Positions 50,326 through 59,903 of a stretch of 64,000 bases of DNA are shown in pieces (the stretch's first letter is position 1; every line of letters begins with the position of its first letter). The notes below the pieces were generated by a model. The model saw nothing but the letters and a program-made list of their open reading frames with translations. It was not told where the DNA came from and did not search any database. The stretch lies in NCBI GenBank assembly GCA_905220665.1, contig CAJNAR010000009.1:248001-312000 (forward strand), read 5' to 3'. The DNA comes from Albugo candida (lineage: Eukaryota; Oomycota; Peronosporomycetes; Albuginales; Albuginaceae). A program made the position numbers and the translations under genes.

Positions 50326-53300
50326 TTATTGACTGAACTTTCCCCTCGTGATAGAATTCCGAAATGCTGTCGGTACAGCATGAGCTTTATCCAAAGTACT
50401 TGACGCAATGTACGACTCTGCTAACGTGGTTTCTTCATCGCAGCTGAATGCAAATCCCGTAGTCCGTCGTGAATTTGGAAGAGATGCTTTATTCAGCCTA
50501 AACGGAGCATCGGGATAATAACTTGCTCCATTGTCGTTGAACGATGCGTTATAGACACTCGCTGAATAACTCGTCGAGTAACTTGCAACACTTTGTTGCC
50601 TTGCTGCACTTAAATCTGACGCATTTTGTTGTCCGAGGAGCTGAAAGCCTGTGGATGGTGTGCACAAAGAAGACTCTGCTCTCGGCTCCTTCAAAGAAAC
50701 ATCCCTCGTCGCATCTTCATCGATACCTCCAATCAATGGCATCTTTTGTTCTCTTTGTGTTCGCTTTCTCATTTTTAGCTTTAGCAAACCGTCATAATAA
50801 TCGGTCTCTTGATCCTCATCGATCGTCGTGACGCCATCCATCCGCATCGCATTCTTTTCAGATTGCATTGAGACTGGGGCTCCAGAATTCACTTTTTCAG
50901 CTATTCGAAGCCGTCTGAGCTGGGATTGAGACAACTCTTCCTCTTCTAGACTCGGTTTCTCGATGTCCATAATCACAATATCATTCGACATCATCGACAG
51001 CGACAACGTTTGCGTTTCTAACTCGTGTACAGAGATACAACGACTTGATTTTCCAACTTGCTGTTGCAGTATTTGTACTGCTGTTGGGTTAAACATCCGC
51101 TCATACTGCTTCCATGTGAAATGACGCAATAGCGCAATGCACGTGCCAACAAACAAAAGCATCATATAAACATTTGAGTTGGCTGTTGGCACAAAACTCC
51201 CAAATTCGTCGTAATTGATATTCACTGATGCAAAGTTCTCCACAGTCGTCCCAATATGTGCGATACAAAACCAAGCGAAAATGCTGGCAAGCCAACACGT
51301 GATAGAAAGCCAATTCCACGTCTCCGCAATAAGCCATATCTTGCAATTGACTACCAATACTGTGAGTGTGAACGCACACATTCCAAATTCCACACGAGAC
51401 TCATCCGTGTACACTGTGCGGTACCCGAGGATCGTGACAAGAAATATAACAATGGATTCGTACACCGCCGCACTGACCCATCGAAAAAACTGATACAAAT
51501 TGAAATCCATCCTCTGAAGTCCGCGTTGATACAACACAGGATACTTGACACTATACGCAGCAGGGAAATCTTGATCGAGTACTCCGGTCACCAAAATGGG
51601 AAGTCCTGTGAAGAATATGTTGTATACCTGTACTGCGAATTCCCAGTAAAGCTTGGAGCCTGAGGCTCCAGAGAGAAACCCGTACAGATACTGAGCCATA
51701 ACAAGCGTGATATTCTTGTAAAACATGTACAGAACAAGCTTTGAGATCCGACGATAATTCCATCGACCGTGGACGAGGAGGAGACGTTCCAAGAATCGGA
51801 ATTGAGCAATCGCATAATCACTGGAATTGACAGCCTGCATACCTTCCTGGCCAGATATTCCGATACCGACGTGGGCGGCTTGAATCATCGCGACATCGTT
51901 TGCACCATCGCCAATGGCCAAGGTACGTAAATGAGGGAGACTCAACCGGACAAGGCGAACCATCTCTGCTTTTTGAGCCGGTGACACGCGATTACATATG
52001 ACAACACTGCAATGACGTGCGAACTTCATGAGATAATCAGCCGTAGAAGGACGTAGAGCTAATTCCAACGCTTCTCCATCAATGATAAGTGCAATTTTAG
52101 CTGTTTCTTGCTGAAGTAATCGTTCCTCGTGCTCACCAGTCACATATATCAATTTTTTGCGGAGGACTTCTTCCGTGGGGTAAGAAGTACAATTGAACAC
52201 ACTTTGCGTCACGCTGTTATCCAAAAGAGAGCACGCGTACCCGATATTGATTGCTGTTTCTTCCTTGTCACCAGTGAGCATCCATACATTGATTCCTGCC
52301 GCCAGTAAGCGAGTCAAACAGCTTGAAACGCCATCTTGAAGTTTGTCTTCGATTGCTGTCGCTCCAAGAAGCTCTAAATCACACTCAATTTCTTCCATAA
52401 GATTGTCAATAGCATTCGATTTTCCTTCTTTACGACGCTCCATCTCACTGATGTCACTAATTGCATCGTCGTATTGCCGCTTCCACTTTTTATAAGCAGC
52501 TTCGGCTAACGGCTTACAAGCAATGGCAAGTGTTCGAAGTCCTTCATCAGCATAGAGCTCCATATATTCTTTCGTCTTTTCTTGTACGTGCTTTGCTGCT
52601 GTGTCTACATCGGCTTTAAGCCTCGGATAAACCATCATATCTGCACCTTTCGTGTACAAAACAAGTTCTCCGTTAGGCTTACGGACAATCACTGACATAC
52701 GTTTCCGTGTGCTATTAAATTCCAATACTTCTAAAACCTGAAACACTTGTTCTTTTCCCAAAATATTGACGACAGCTCTTCCAACGCTCCGAGTTTGGAA
52801 GTTGAAGCCCATGAATCCCGCTCCTGCAACCAGAGCTTGCTCGTCCGGTGACGAAGCAGACAACCGAATCTCGCCAGACTCTAATCGCTCGGGTATGACT
52901 GTGTGGCAAATGGCCAAGTGCTCAAAGAATTGAATCGCTTTTTCGTGTTGTACTTTGTTCTCTGGATCACGATTATTTTCCAATAATTTAAACAATTTTG
53001 GATCCACGAAATTAACATAAGGCGTTGTGCTCGGTGGTTCTTCAGTAACAAATTCGTCTTTTTCCGCTTGTCCTGATGCACGGGCTCGTGCACGAGCTGC
53101 TCTTCCAACTTCAGTTGTTCCCGAACCATATGAGACGCCGTTGATACAGACTTTGCGAAACTCCATAACATTTCTGGTCAGCGTTCCCGTTTTATCGGAG
53201 AATATGTAAGATATTTGCCCAAGCTCTTCATTGAGTTCCATACTCCTTACAATCGCAGGTGTATCAGTCTCTTCGTGATACATTTCTAGATCCCAGCTGA

Positions 53301-54894
53301 TAAATTGAGCCTGAAGAAACTTGACAGTTGTCATCGACACATAAAGCGATATTGGAATCAATTGGTACAATAAAAGGAAATAGTAGAAAACCATTTGCAC
53401 CGTCTGCTTCCAACTGATGGAAATACTTTGATTATTCGCCACTGGAAGGTACCACAACCTTCCCAAAATACTTGTCTGCCAGATTCTGTTCACAAGCGCT
53501 GCTGCAACGCAAGCACAGAGTAAAAAACCGCAGAGCCAAAGAATCATTCGATTGATCATATGAAGCAAATCGCTTGTTTTTAAAGGAGCTGCACTTGTAC
53601 TTTGCATTATTTTGGTATCATTGCCAGTGTTCAAAACCACTCCGTAAACCCATTCTGTGTTTCTTAATGTACATCCACGCAGTAGGATGTTCTTCATACT
53701 GATCGGTGAGACTTCTGTGCCGCATTCTTGACTCAATGCGATTTCTACTTTGCCCGTAAATTTGCTGATGTAAGGATTTGGGTCTTCGTATTTGACGTTT
53801 CCATTCAGAAGCATGAGCTCTGACGGATTCACAAGCGAGCTCATTGTTGCCGGAATTGCTTGTCGAAGTTTCAAATTTGTTTCTCCATCCAAACTTTTCG
53901 TTTCCACATAACAAATTCCACTTGCGGCTTCGCCAACAGGCTCATTAACTGAAAGAATCAAAACGTCTGCCGGAATGATTTCACGATTCAGAATTTGAAC
54001 GATATCGCCGACTCGAACTTCAGACCAGAGAGAGTCTACAAAATGACCGTTTTTAATGATATGACAATTGCGAGAATTTGCCTCTTTGTCGGCTTTATGT
54101 CGTCTCCGATCTTCCATAATTGCAAAAATCGCATCGATGCTCAGCACTGTGATCAAAACAGGAGCATTGGTCGGGTACCCGTACGTGTTACTGATACTTT
54201 TCACTGATTGTAAAATGCAAACGACGAGGAAAAAAAAGTTGGCCATTTTTGTGAAGCTTTGATACAGAAATTTCGGCAGAAATGTGAAAATCGTAAATTT
54301 CGATGTAATAATCACGTTTGAAATAGTCGCATAAGGAGCGTTTCTCAATGGATCGTTGAAAAAGATCTGTCGACCCGATTGCGACTGCGTATTACTTTTC
54401 ACATCTTTTGCAATCTCGCTTGAGCAGACCGAGTTTGAGCATCGTTTTGTAGCTTCCGAAAGAGGTCTACCGGCAGAAATATGACTACCGCCACCTTTCA
54501 GGTCCGAAGAATTGAATTCGCAATTCGACCCGAGAGGATTTAATCCGTGATCTTCTCGACTTGATGCCCCAATATTGTCTTCGATGCTAGGAATCTTCGT
54601 ATGTGTATACCCATGCCGTCTTGCATTAAGTCGATCTAGCATGGAAGTGGGATTCTTTTCTCGAGCATCATCAGGTTTCAGAGAAGATTCTTGTGATGAA
54701 GTCCATTGTCTAGCTGGTGGATTAGGCAGAACAGGTAAGTTGTCCTGCGGTGCAGAGTTAACACTTGATAGACTTCCTAGGATAGCTGGACTATCACAAG
54801 TTGGAAGAGCAGCGTGATCCGCAGAAGATGACGATGACAGATCACCGAGTAACTCTTGTACTTCATGACTAGTAGAAGCCCCACGATGGCTCAT
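50326..54894 (-). CDS. P4-type ATPase, phospholipid flippase
   Basis: A single 1,522-residue frame. P4-ATPases use ATP to move phospholipids, typically phosphatidylserine or phosphatidylethanolamine, to the cytosolic leaflet of plasma, Golgi or endosomal membranes, usually with a Cdc50 partner. Visible in order: a Ser-rich extension (1-175); the family entry FNDPLRNAPYATISNVI; the A-domain SLDGETNLK (about 334-342), where the TGES of other P-types reads DGET as in P4 enzymes; PISLYVSMT in membrane helix 4 (about 514); the phosphorylation site DKTGTLTRN (Asp about 567); nucleotide-binding KGAD (about 749); MLTGDKEETAINI (about 872); GDGANDVAMIQ (about 995); then the remaining helices and a 250-residue cytosolic tail. 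All catalytic motifs are intact. The ATG at 54,894 precedes the frame; the extension is longer than usual. The exact subclass and lipid are not deducible. Confidence 0.95.
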   Translation of the reverse strand: MSHRGASTSHEVQELLGDLSSSSSADHAALPTCDSPAILGSLSSVNSAPQDNLPVLPNPPARQWTSSQESSLKPDDAREKNPTSMLDRLNARRHGYTHTKIPSIEDNIGASSREDHGLNPLGSNCEFNSSDLKGGGSHISAGRPLSEATKRCSNSVCSSEIAKDVKSNTQSQSGRQIFFNDPLRNAPYATISNVIITSKFTIFTFLPKFLYQSFTKMANFFFLVVCILQSVKSISNTYGYPTNAPVLITVLSIDAIFAIMEDRRRHKADKEANSRNCHIIKNGHFVDSLWSEVRVGDIVQILNREIIPADVLILSVNEPVGEAASGICYVETKSLDGETNLKLRQAIPATMSSLVNPSELMLLNGNVKYEDPNPYISKFTGKVEIALSQECGTEVSPISMKNILLRGCTLRNTEWVYGVVLNTGNDTKIMQSTSAAPLKTSDLLHMINRMILWLCGFLLCACVAAALVNRIWQTSILGRLWYLPVANNQSISISWKQTVQMVFYYFLLLYQLIPISLYVSMTTVKFLQAQFISWDLEMYHEETDTPAIVRSMELNEELGQISYIFSDKTGTLTRNVMEFRKVCINGVSYGSGTTEVGRAARARARASGQAEKDEFVTEEPPSTTPYVNFVDPKLFKLLENNRDPENKVQHEKAIQFFEHLAICHTVIPERLESGEIRLSASSPDEQALVAGAGFMGFNFQTRSVGRAVVNILGKEQVFQVLEVLEFNSTRKRMSVIVRKPNGELVLYTKGADMMVYPRLKADVDTAAKHVQEKTKEYMELYADEGLRTLAIACKPLAEAAYKKWKRQYDDAISDISEMERRKEGKSNAIDNLMEEIECDLELLGATAIEDKLQDGVSSCLTRLLAAGINVWMLTGDKEETAINIGYACSLLDNSVTQSVFNCTSYPTEEVLRKKLIYVTGEHEERLLQQETAKIALIIDGEALELALRPSTADYLMKFARHCSVVICNRVSPAQKAEMVRLVRLSLPHLRTLAIGDGANDVAMIQAAHVGIGISGQEGMQAVNSSDYAIAQFRFLERLLLVHGRWNYRRISKLVLYMFYKNITLVMAQYLYGFLSGASGSKLYWEFAVQVYNIFFTGLPILVTGVLDQDFPAAYSVKYPVLYQRGLQRMDFNLYQFFRWVSAAVYESIVIFLVTILGYRTVYTDESRVEFGMCAFTLTVLVVNCKIWLIAETWNWLSITCWLASIFAWFCIAHIGTTVENFASVNINYDEFGSFVPTANSNVYMMLLFVGTCIALLRHFTWKQYERMFNPTAVQILQQQVGKSSRCISVHELETQTLSLSMMSNDIVIMDIEKPSLEEEELSQSQLRRLRIAEKVNSGAPVSMQSEKNAMRMDGVTTIDEDQETDYYDGLLKLKMRKRTQREQKMPLIGGIDEDATRDVSLKEPRAESSLCTPSTGFQLLGQQNASDLSAARQQSVASYSTSYSASVYNASFNDNGASYYPDAPFRLNKASLPNSRRTTGFAFSCDEETTLAESYIASSTLDKAHAVPTAFRNSITRGKFSQ

Positions 54895-55687
54895 TTTTTA
54901 CCTAAGATTACTCGATGTGATTCAGGCTGGTAGTTGTACACTTGTACTATGGAACCACCTCCCATCTGACTATATAAATAGGATTGTAAATATAACCCCC
55001 AGCTATAGTCTGTCTCCCGCTTGGCTGCGACTCTCCCGTAATCTTCACATTATAGACAATCAGCCTCGCGGCTTATGATCTACACTAAATACCTATTCCG
55101 ATCAGTCACAGGTGGTGATCTTTAAGCTTAATTAATCGTTTGTTTCCGCTATCTCTCCGACGCGAATGCCTTTAATACTTTTCAGATGTATTGGAAACCT
55201 GCTGAGTTACGGTCTTCATTGTTTTAGACGATGGAAATGTTAGAGTGAGACTTATTAAAACTCACGTGTCGCCACGTATTTACAACTACCCAACATATAG
55301 ACGTAAAGTGATCCATCTCAGAAACCTCTTAATGTTCGTCTTTTAGATATTATCCATTCGCATTTGCGCTAACACAGCGCAGAGAATAGCTGTGGCTATA
55401 GTACGTGTATAGAGAGAGATCCGCTCCTCTTTGGGTATTGCCATTCTGATGCGATGCATTGACACGCGTACGAGAAATCCGTTGAAGGAAACAGAAATTG
55501 CACACAGAAACGATAATAAAATACGTTTATAGATATACAATCCGGTGAATGAGAGACACGTTGTGCTCTGCGCATTGATCGCATTGCCATACCGTTTAAT
55601 CGAATTGCGATGTGATTGTTTAAGTCGGTAAATGCACAGAGAAACGAAAAAAATAGCAGAAAACCGCTTCAAAAGGATTGTATTGCA
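54895..55687. other. Intergenic region upstream of the flippase gene
   Basis: 793 bp between the flippase start and the stop of the next minus-strand gene. It must hold the flippase promoter and the glycosyltransferase 3' end. A 109-codon minus-strand frame at 55,343-55,672 starts with TTG rather than ATG and matches nothing known to me, so I do not call it a gene. Confidence 0.5.
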
Positions 55688-57393
55688 TCAATTCTCAGTC
55701 AATAATTCGCTTTTTTTTGCTATGTTCTCCATTGCAAATGTTTGTATAATTTTCATTTTGTGAAGAAAAAAATTGGTGTCAAAAGCGTACTGTTTTTTTG
55801 CTTCTTGTGACATCATTTCGCGTTCTTTTGCCGATGTTTTCGAAACAAGTCGAGTCACAGCCTCACAGATTTCCGACGAATGAACATTTGCTGCGATACC
55901 TGGAGCATTCTTCAAGCCAAAAAGAACTCCATATTTTCCTCCTAACAATTGCTTCTCAGAGCTTTCATTCCCGACAGGAATCAAGATCCCTGATGTTGAG
56001 GTAACGAGTTCATTCATAGGCGGTGCATTCGATGTTATAATAACTCCTCCTGCTGCTCTTGCTTGGTTAATATAGTGTCCATAACCTTCCATCTTGCTGG
56101 GGCAAAGAAAGAATGCCGAATGTGCTAATAGATCGCTGTAATCTCTGGACGATAAATCCTTCGTATACAGCTTGTAATTCGAATGATTTGTGCGTCTCCA
56201 TGGGTATCGAGATAAAGCTTCCCATCTTAAAAGCTCCGGATCCAAGAAAATGTCGAGCGACGGCATCGAAGAATCTCTCTCCCAGCAAGAACATATTCTG
56301 TGTGTGTTCTTCTGGCAACTCCCTCCAGGCGTATGGGTAATTTGCACATTGTCAAAGTCTTTTTCAATACTGTTCACGAGGGATCGAGATATAGTAGCGA
56401 TATTTGATGTCGTATGTCGTGTGTAGAAAACGACTGTGCTTCGTGGATTTCCATTTTGCTGATACCATTTCGTGATACGTTGATACGCGTCGACAGTTTT
56501 GGCTAGAACGACGTTCGATCGCCACAAATGTTCAGCATTCAATTCATACATTTCGATATTTGGCATCAAGTAAATGGGTCTCTCCTGCCACTTTTCCATC
56601 TCGTTTAATCTGTCCCAATAATGATTGAAGAACAACACAGCTGTCGACGGACATATCTCAAAATACGTGAGATTTCTGTCATCCGCTGCATCATAAAAAG
56701 TCTCAGTGAACACCCAGCGCGGTAAAAGTCGCGTTTTGAGTCCTATGAAATGCTTCAACTTCAGCCCGATACGTGATGAATTAATAGTAGGATCCTACCT
56801 CGTAGATACGCGAGGGCGTCCTCACAATACCCGTGGCCCCTTAGACCTTCTGGGAAGTACACATCAATCGCCGAGCAGTCTCTTAATACTGAAAGCAAAG
56901 CCGAGTCGTTCTTAAAAACCAATGCGTCTGTAAAAGAACTTTCCATTTGCATTTGAATCGGTGTGATCGATCGGATGATAGCGTCTTTTTTAGTCATACA
57001 AATTTGCTGCAATTTTGCAAAGTATAGCGATTCTCCAAACGGCAATTCGTTCGTCCAATTCGTTTTCATAAGCGCTTTCGGATACAATTCGATGCGCCTA
57101 TCCCAATCCAAAAGCGAAGTGTGAAGCGGTACGTCATACGTTCTCTCATCCAATACTTTCCGCAGCTCTTTTTCCGCAACTGAGTCGGAAAACGTGCCAT
57201 TAAGTGGGAGATAGAGATCTATTGGAGGTGGATTCGTTTCATGGAATTCATACGCTGTCAAAGGTTCCGATGGGATTGTAAAGTAGAAAGAGGAGAGATT
57301 ATATACTGTAATGACAATCAAACACGTCAAAATGAGATATGTTCGATGGCGCTGAAAGCTTCGCCATAGAAATTTTGACGAGTTTTCTGTCAT
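55688..57393 (-). CDS. GT-B-like glycosyltransferase, type II membrane protein
   Basis: Two minus-strand frames join through a 56-bp intron (56,743-56,798; donor G|GTAGGA, acceptor TTTCATAG|GAC). Exons are 57,393-56,799 and 56,742-55,688, giving 549 residues. A single hydrophobic segment at about 18-38 (TYLILTCLIVITVYN) after a short basic N-terminus suggests a Golgi or ER type II membrane protein. The C-terminal half has a GT-B/GT4-like donor-binding segment, FFLCPSKMEGYGHYINQARA (Glu about 417), followed by AAGGVIITSNAPPMNELV and a GILIPVG turn. The sugar donor and acceptor cannot be told. It is head-to-head with the MORN gene across 313 bp. The intron is inferred from frame and splice signals; without it the two halves would be separate frames, the second lacking an ATG start. 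Confidence 0.75.
56743..56798 (-). other. Predicted 56-bp intron in the glycosyltransferase gene
   Basis: On the minus strand it runs from GTAGGATCC to GCATTTCATAG. Removing it joins CTACGAG to GACTCAAAACG in frame. Acceptors closer to the donor (after CTGAAG or TTGAAG) would break the frame. TATTAATTC could serve as a branch site. Confidence 0.7.
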
Positions 57394-57706
57394 CGATTTA
57401 CGATTGTGTTGTTAATTGACAGGAAAAGGTCTCAGGTCTCAGGTCTCAGGTCTCAGGTCTCAGTTTACGTCTTTCGGTGCTAAAGAGACACGGAATCGAT
57501 CAATTTGGCCAATCGAAACGGATCGCATTGACGCCTTTTTAACGGAATAAGGCTTTGAGGTTTCGGTGCTTTGTACTGTACATAATAAGAACATTTATAC
57601 TTAGATTTCGAATGTAAACGAAAAATCGGATGTTTTTAGTATGCAATTCCGTTACTTTGCGGCTTGTTAGCGTTCAGAGTCTTTGTAAATAAGTGAATGT
57701 AGTTGA
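57394..57706. promoter_or_regulatory. 313-bp bidirectional promoter region
   Basis: It lies between the divergent starts of the glycosyltransferase (57,393, minus) and the MORN protein (57,707, plus), so both promoters must be here or overlap the genes. It contains the five-copy heptamer repeat at 57,428-57,462, close to the glycosyltransferase start. No TATA-like or initiator motif stands out with confidence. Confidence 0.5.
57428..57462. repeat. Five perfect tandem copies of GGTCTCA
   Basis: Five uninterrupted 7-bp units at 57,428-57,462, beginning 34 bp upstream of the glycosyltransferase ATG. They are therefore in its 5' UTR or core promoter. Such perfect arrays tend to vary in copy number between strains. 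Confidence 0.95.
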
Positions 57707-59869
57707 ATGCTTTCCAGTCTTATCGTAACGTATGAAGGATCAGCGCTGTCCTGCGATACGATTGACTTGACATACCGCTCAGCGTCTGCAAAGTCGGACA
57801 GTGCAAAGGACGTAGTTCTTATACGTTACCAGCGGCGATCGGGTGAGAGCGAGTCGTTGAAAAGTGTGTTACACGGACAAGGAAAAGTACTTTTCTGCAC
57901 AGGTCTTTGCTATGAAGGGCACTTTGTGTACGGTAAAATGCACGGGCAAGGGCGGATGGAGTGGCCTAATGGCGCTCTATATGAAGGTGAGTTTGTTGCC
58001 AATATGATACAAGGAAAAGGGACGTTTACATGGCCAAATGGAAATCAGTATTCGGGCCACGTCAAAGCAGGGATACGACATGGAAAAGGAAGCTTTACTT
58101 TCAAAAGAGATGTGAATGGACCAAAGCCCGAACAATTAAATTTGGAAGAGGAAGTCAAATGCCAAATATGTCATTACGATGGTGAATGGAAAGAAGGGCT
58201 TTATGACGGGTGGGGCACACTTATTTATGATGTAGACGCACATCTTAGATACGAAGGAACGTTCGTACGAGGCAAACGCCACGGGCACGGAATTATACGC
58301 TATGCCAATGGAAATTGGTACGAAGGTGCTTGGGCCGATGACCAGAAAAGCGGGTTTGGAGTCATGACATGGAAAACTGTCAAGCAATCATTGAGAAACA
58401 CGGACGTATTAAAGTCTCACGCATTAGTCACACTGGAAAAGTATGAAGGTGAATGGAAAAACGATGTTCAGGACGGTATCGGTCGACTTGTCTATTTTCC
58501 AAGTGTCTCAGAAGGAGAGAATGTGCCCGATCCATCCTTCTCTTTGTGCAATTGGTATCAGGGTGAGATGAAGGAAGGCCTCCGCCATGGAATCGGGGTC
58601 TTCCACTATGAAAATGGCTCGAGGTATGAAGGCGAATGGCAGTATAATGTTAAACATGGTTTGGGAATTTTTGTATCAGAAGATGGTCGCATCACTGTCG
58701 CACGATATCGACGAGATCACAATATCGAAGTGATCCATTCCAGTGCTTGTTCAATTCCTACAACGAATGCCGCCATGCTGGGTGGTCTCCCACTCTACAT
58801 TGACGATCTCGGCGAAATTAACGCAATTTGGCGAAAATCATTAGTGAATGCGACACTCCGCTACAATGCCGACCTCAGCTCTTTGTATCGGACGTACAGC
58901 ACCGAATTGAATGATGAAATGAGTCGAAATCCACGACCTATGATGACGACTTCAGAATGTAGAGGTCTACTGCAGGATGCACAATTCGATTGCACCGAAG
59001 GTCATTTTGAAAGATTGCTGAATCAAGTACGAAAATCCCAACGGAAACAGGCTGTAGCATCGTTTACAAAGTCTGTGGAAGGATCGAGCCTCATTCAGTC
59101 TTTGATCAAAGTCATTCGATACTGTCAGGCAGTTCAATGGCACACTCCGATTGTGTCGATGAAATCGGTCATTTTGTATCGCGAATTTGTGGAGCTTTTG
59201 ATTCGATTCACTTATTACGAAAAAACAGAGAACTTGAGACTTTTTCATTCTGAGCCGACGTCTCTGCCGGAGGTATTCACACAATTTATTGAGCAGAGAC
59301 TCTGTCCTTTGCAAAGTATCCGAAAGAAAGAAAGTGTTTTGCGAAAGCGATTGAAAAGCGTATCAGTGCAAAGAGTTCTTAAAAAGCACACAAATTCTCT
59401 CACAAAAGCGTTTGAATATTGTTATGAAAAACAATGTCCGATGCGCGTGCGAGAAACAGCCAAAGAGATGGAAATTGAGGAAGAGGAATTACTGTTTTTG
59501 GTTTGTGATAAAACCGTATCAATTCGATCGCTTTTGGAGTTCCTAGTACAATTTAAAATACCAAGCAAAATGGAGCCATTTTTGGTCCAACAAATGACTC
59601 AAAAAGTTGGAAATGTTTTATTTTGTCATAAGAGCGAGTGCAATGCGACTGAAAGCGCGTGTCAATGGATCAAAGATTTCTGCTTATCCGACCGATTGTC
59701 TCGCACGGATTTTGAAGAGGTGATAGCAGTAGTTGCATTCGATTCAATGAACAGCGGTGAATCCTCATCCGATTCACAATTTGCTGCAATTTTGGACGCC
59801 TTCATTGCAACTGAATTCACACATTTTTCCATCGGAATGGAACCGGGTACCGTACCTTCCAGAATGTGA
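57707..59869 (+). CDS. RSPH10B: MORN-repeat protein, radial spoke head 10B-like
   Basis: A 720-residue single-exon protein. Nine MORN repeats run from about residue 69 to 327 (pattern YEGxFxxGxxHGxGxxxxxNG, for example YEGHFVYGKMHGQG, YEGEFVANMIQGKG, YQGEMKEGLRHGIG, YEGEWQYNVKHGLG), some separated by inserts. The C-terminal half is helical and has LRYNADLSSLYRTYS and YREFVELLIRFTYY, which resembles the region after the MORN repeats in radial spoke head 10 homolog B. In that family the protein is part of the axonemal radial spoke and needed for flagellar beating, which fits an organism with swimming zoospores. Other MORN proteins lack such a C-terminal half, but identity is by recall. The start is the ATG at 57,707; an upstream ATG meets TAG at once. 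The stop is only 34 bp before the next gene's ATG. Confidence 0.7.
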   Translation: MLSSLIVTYEGSALSCDTIDLTYRSASAKSDSAKDVVLIRYQRRSGESESLKSVLHGQGKVLFCTGLCYEGHFVYGKMHGQGRMEWPNGALYEGEFVANMIQGKGTFTWPNGNQYSGHVKAGIRHGKGSFTFKRDVNGPKPEQLNLEEEVKCQICHYDGEWKEGLYDGWGTLIYDVDAHLRYEGTFVRGKRHGHGIIRYANGNWYEGAWADDQKSGFGVMTWKTVKQSLRNTDVLKSHALVTLEKYEGEWKNDVQDGIGRLVYFPSVSEGENVPDPSFSLCNWYQGEMKEGLRHGIGVFHYENGSRYEGEWQYNVKHGLGIFVSEDGRITVARYRRDHNIEVIHSSACSIPTTNAAMLGGLPLYIDDLGEINAIWRKSLVNATLRYNADLSSLYRTYSTELNDEMSRNPRPMMTTSECRGLLQDAQFDCTEGHFERLLNQVRKSQRKQAVASFTKSVEGSSLIQSLIKVIRYCQAVQWHTPIVSMKSVILYREFVELLIRFTYYEKTENLRLFHSEPTSLPEVFTQFIEQRLCPLQSIRKKESVLRKRLKSVSVQRVLKKHTNSLTKAFEYCYEKQCPMRVRETAKEMEIEEEELLFLVCDKTVSIRSLLEFLVQFKIPSKMEPFLVQQMTQKVGNVLFCHKSECNATESACQWIKDFCLSDRLSRTDFEEVIAVVAFDSMNSGESSSDSQFAAILDAFIATEFTHFSIGMEPGTVPSRM

Positions 59870-59903
59870 TATTCGTATAGCTGTTTACGGTAATGAAAAT
59901 ATA

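Noticed and set aside
55343..55672. 109-codon minus-strand frame between the glycosyltransferase and flippase genes
   Set aside because: It opens with TTG, not ATG, and matches nothing I recognise.
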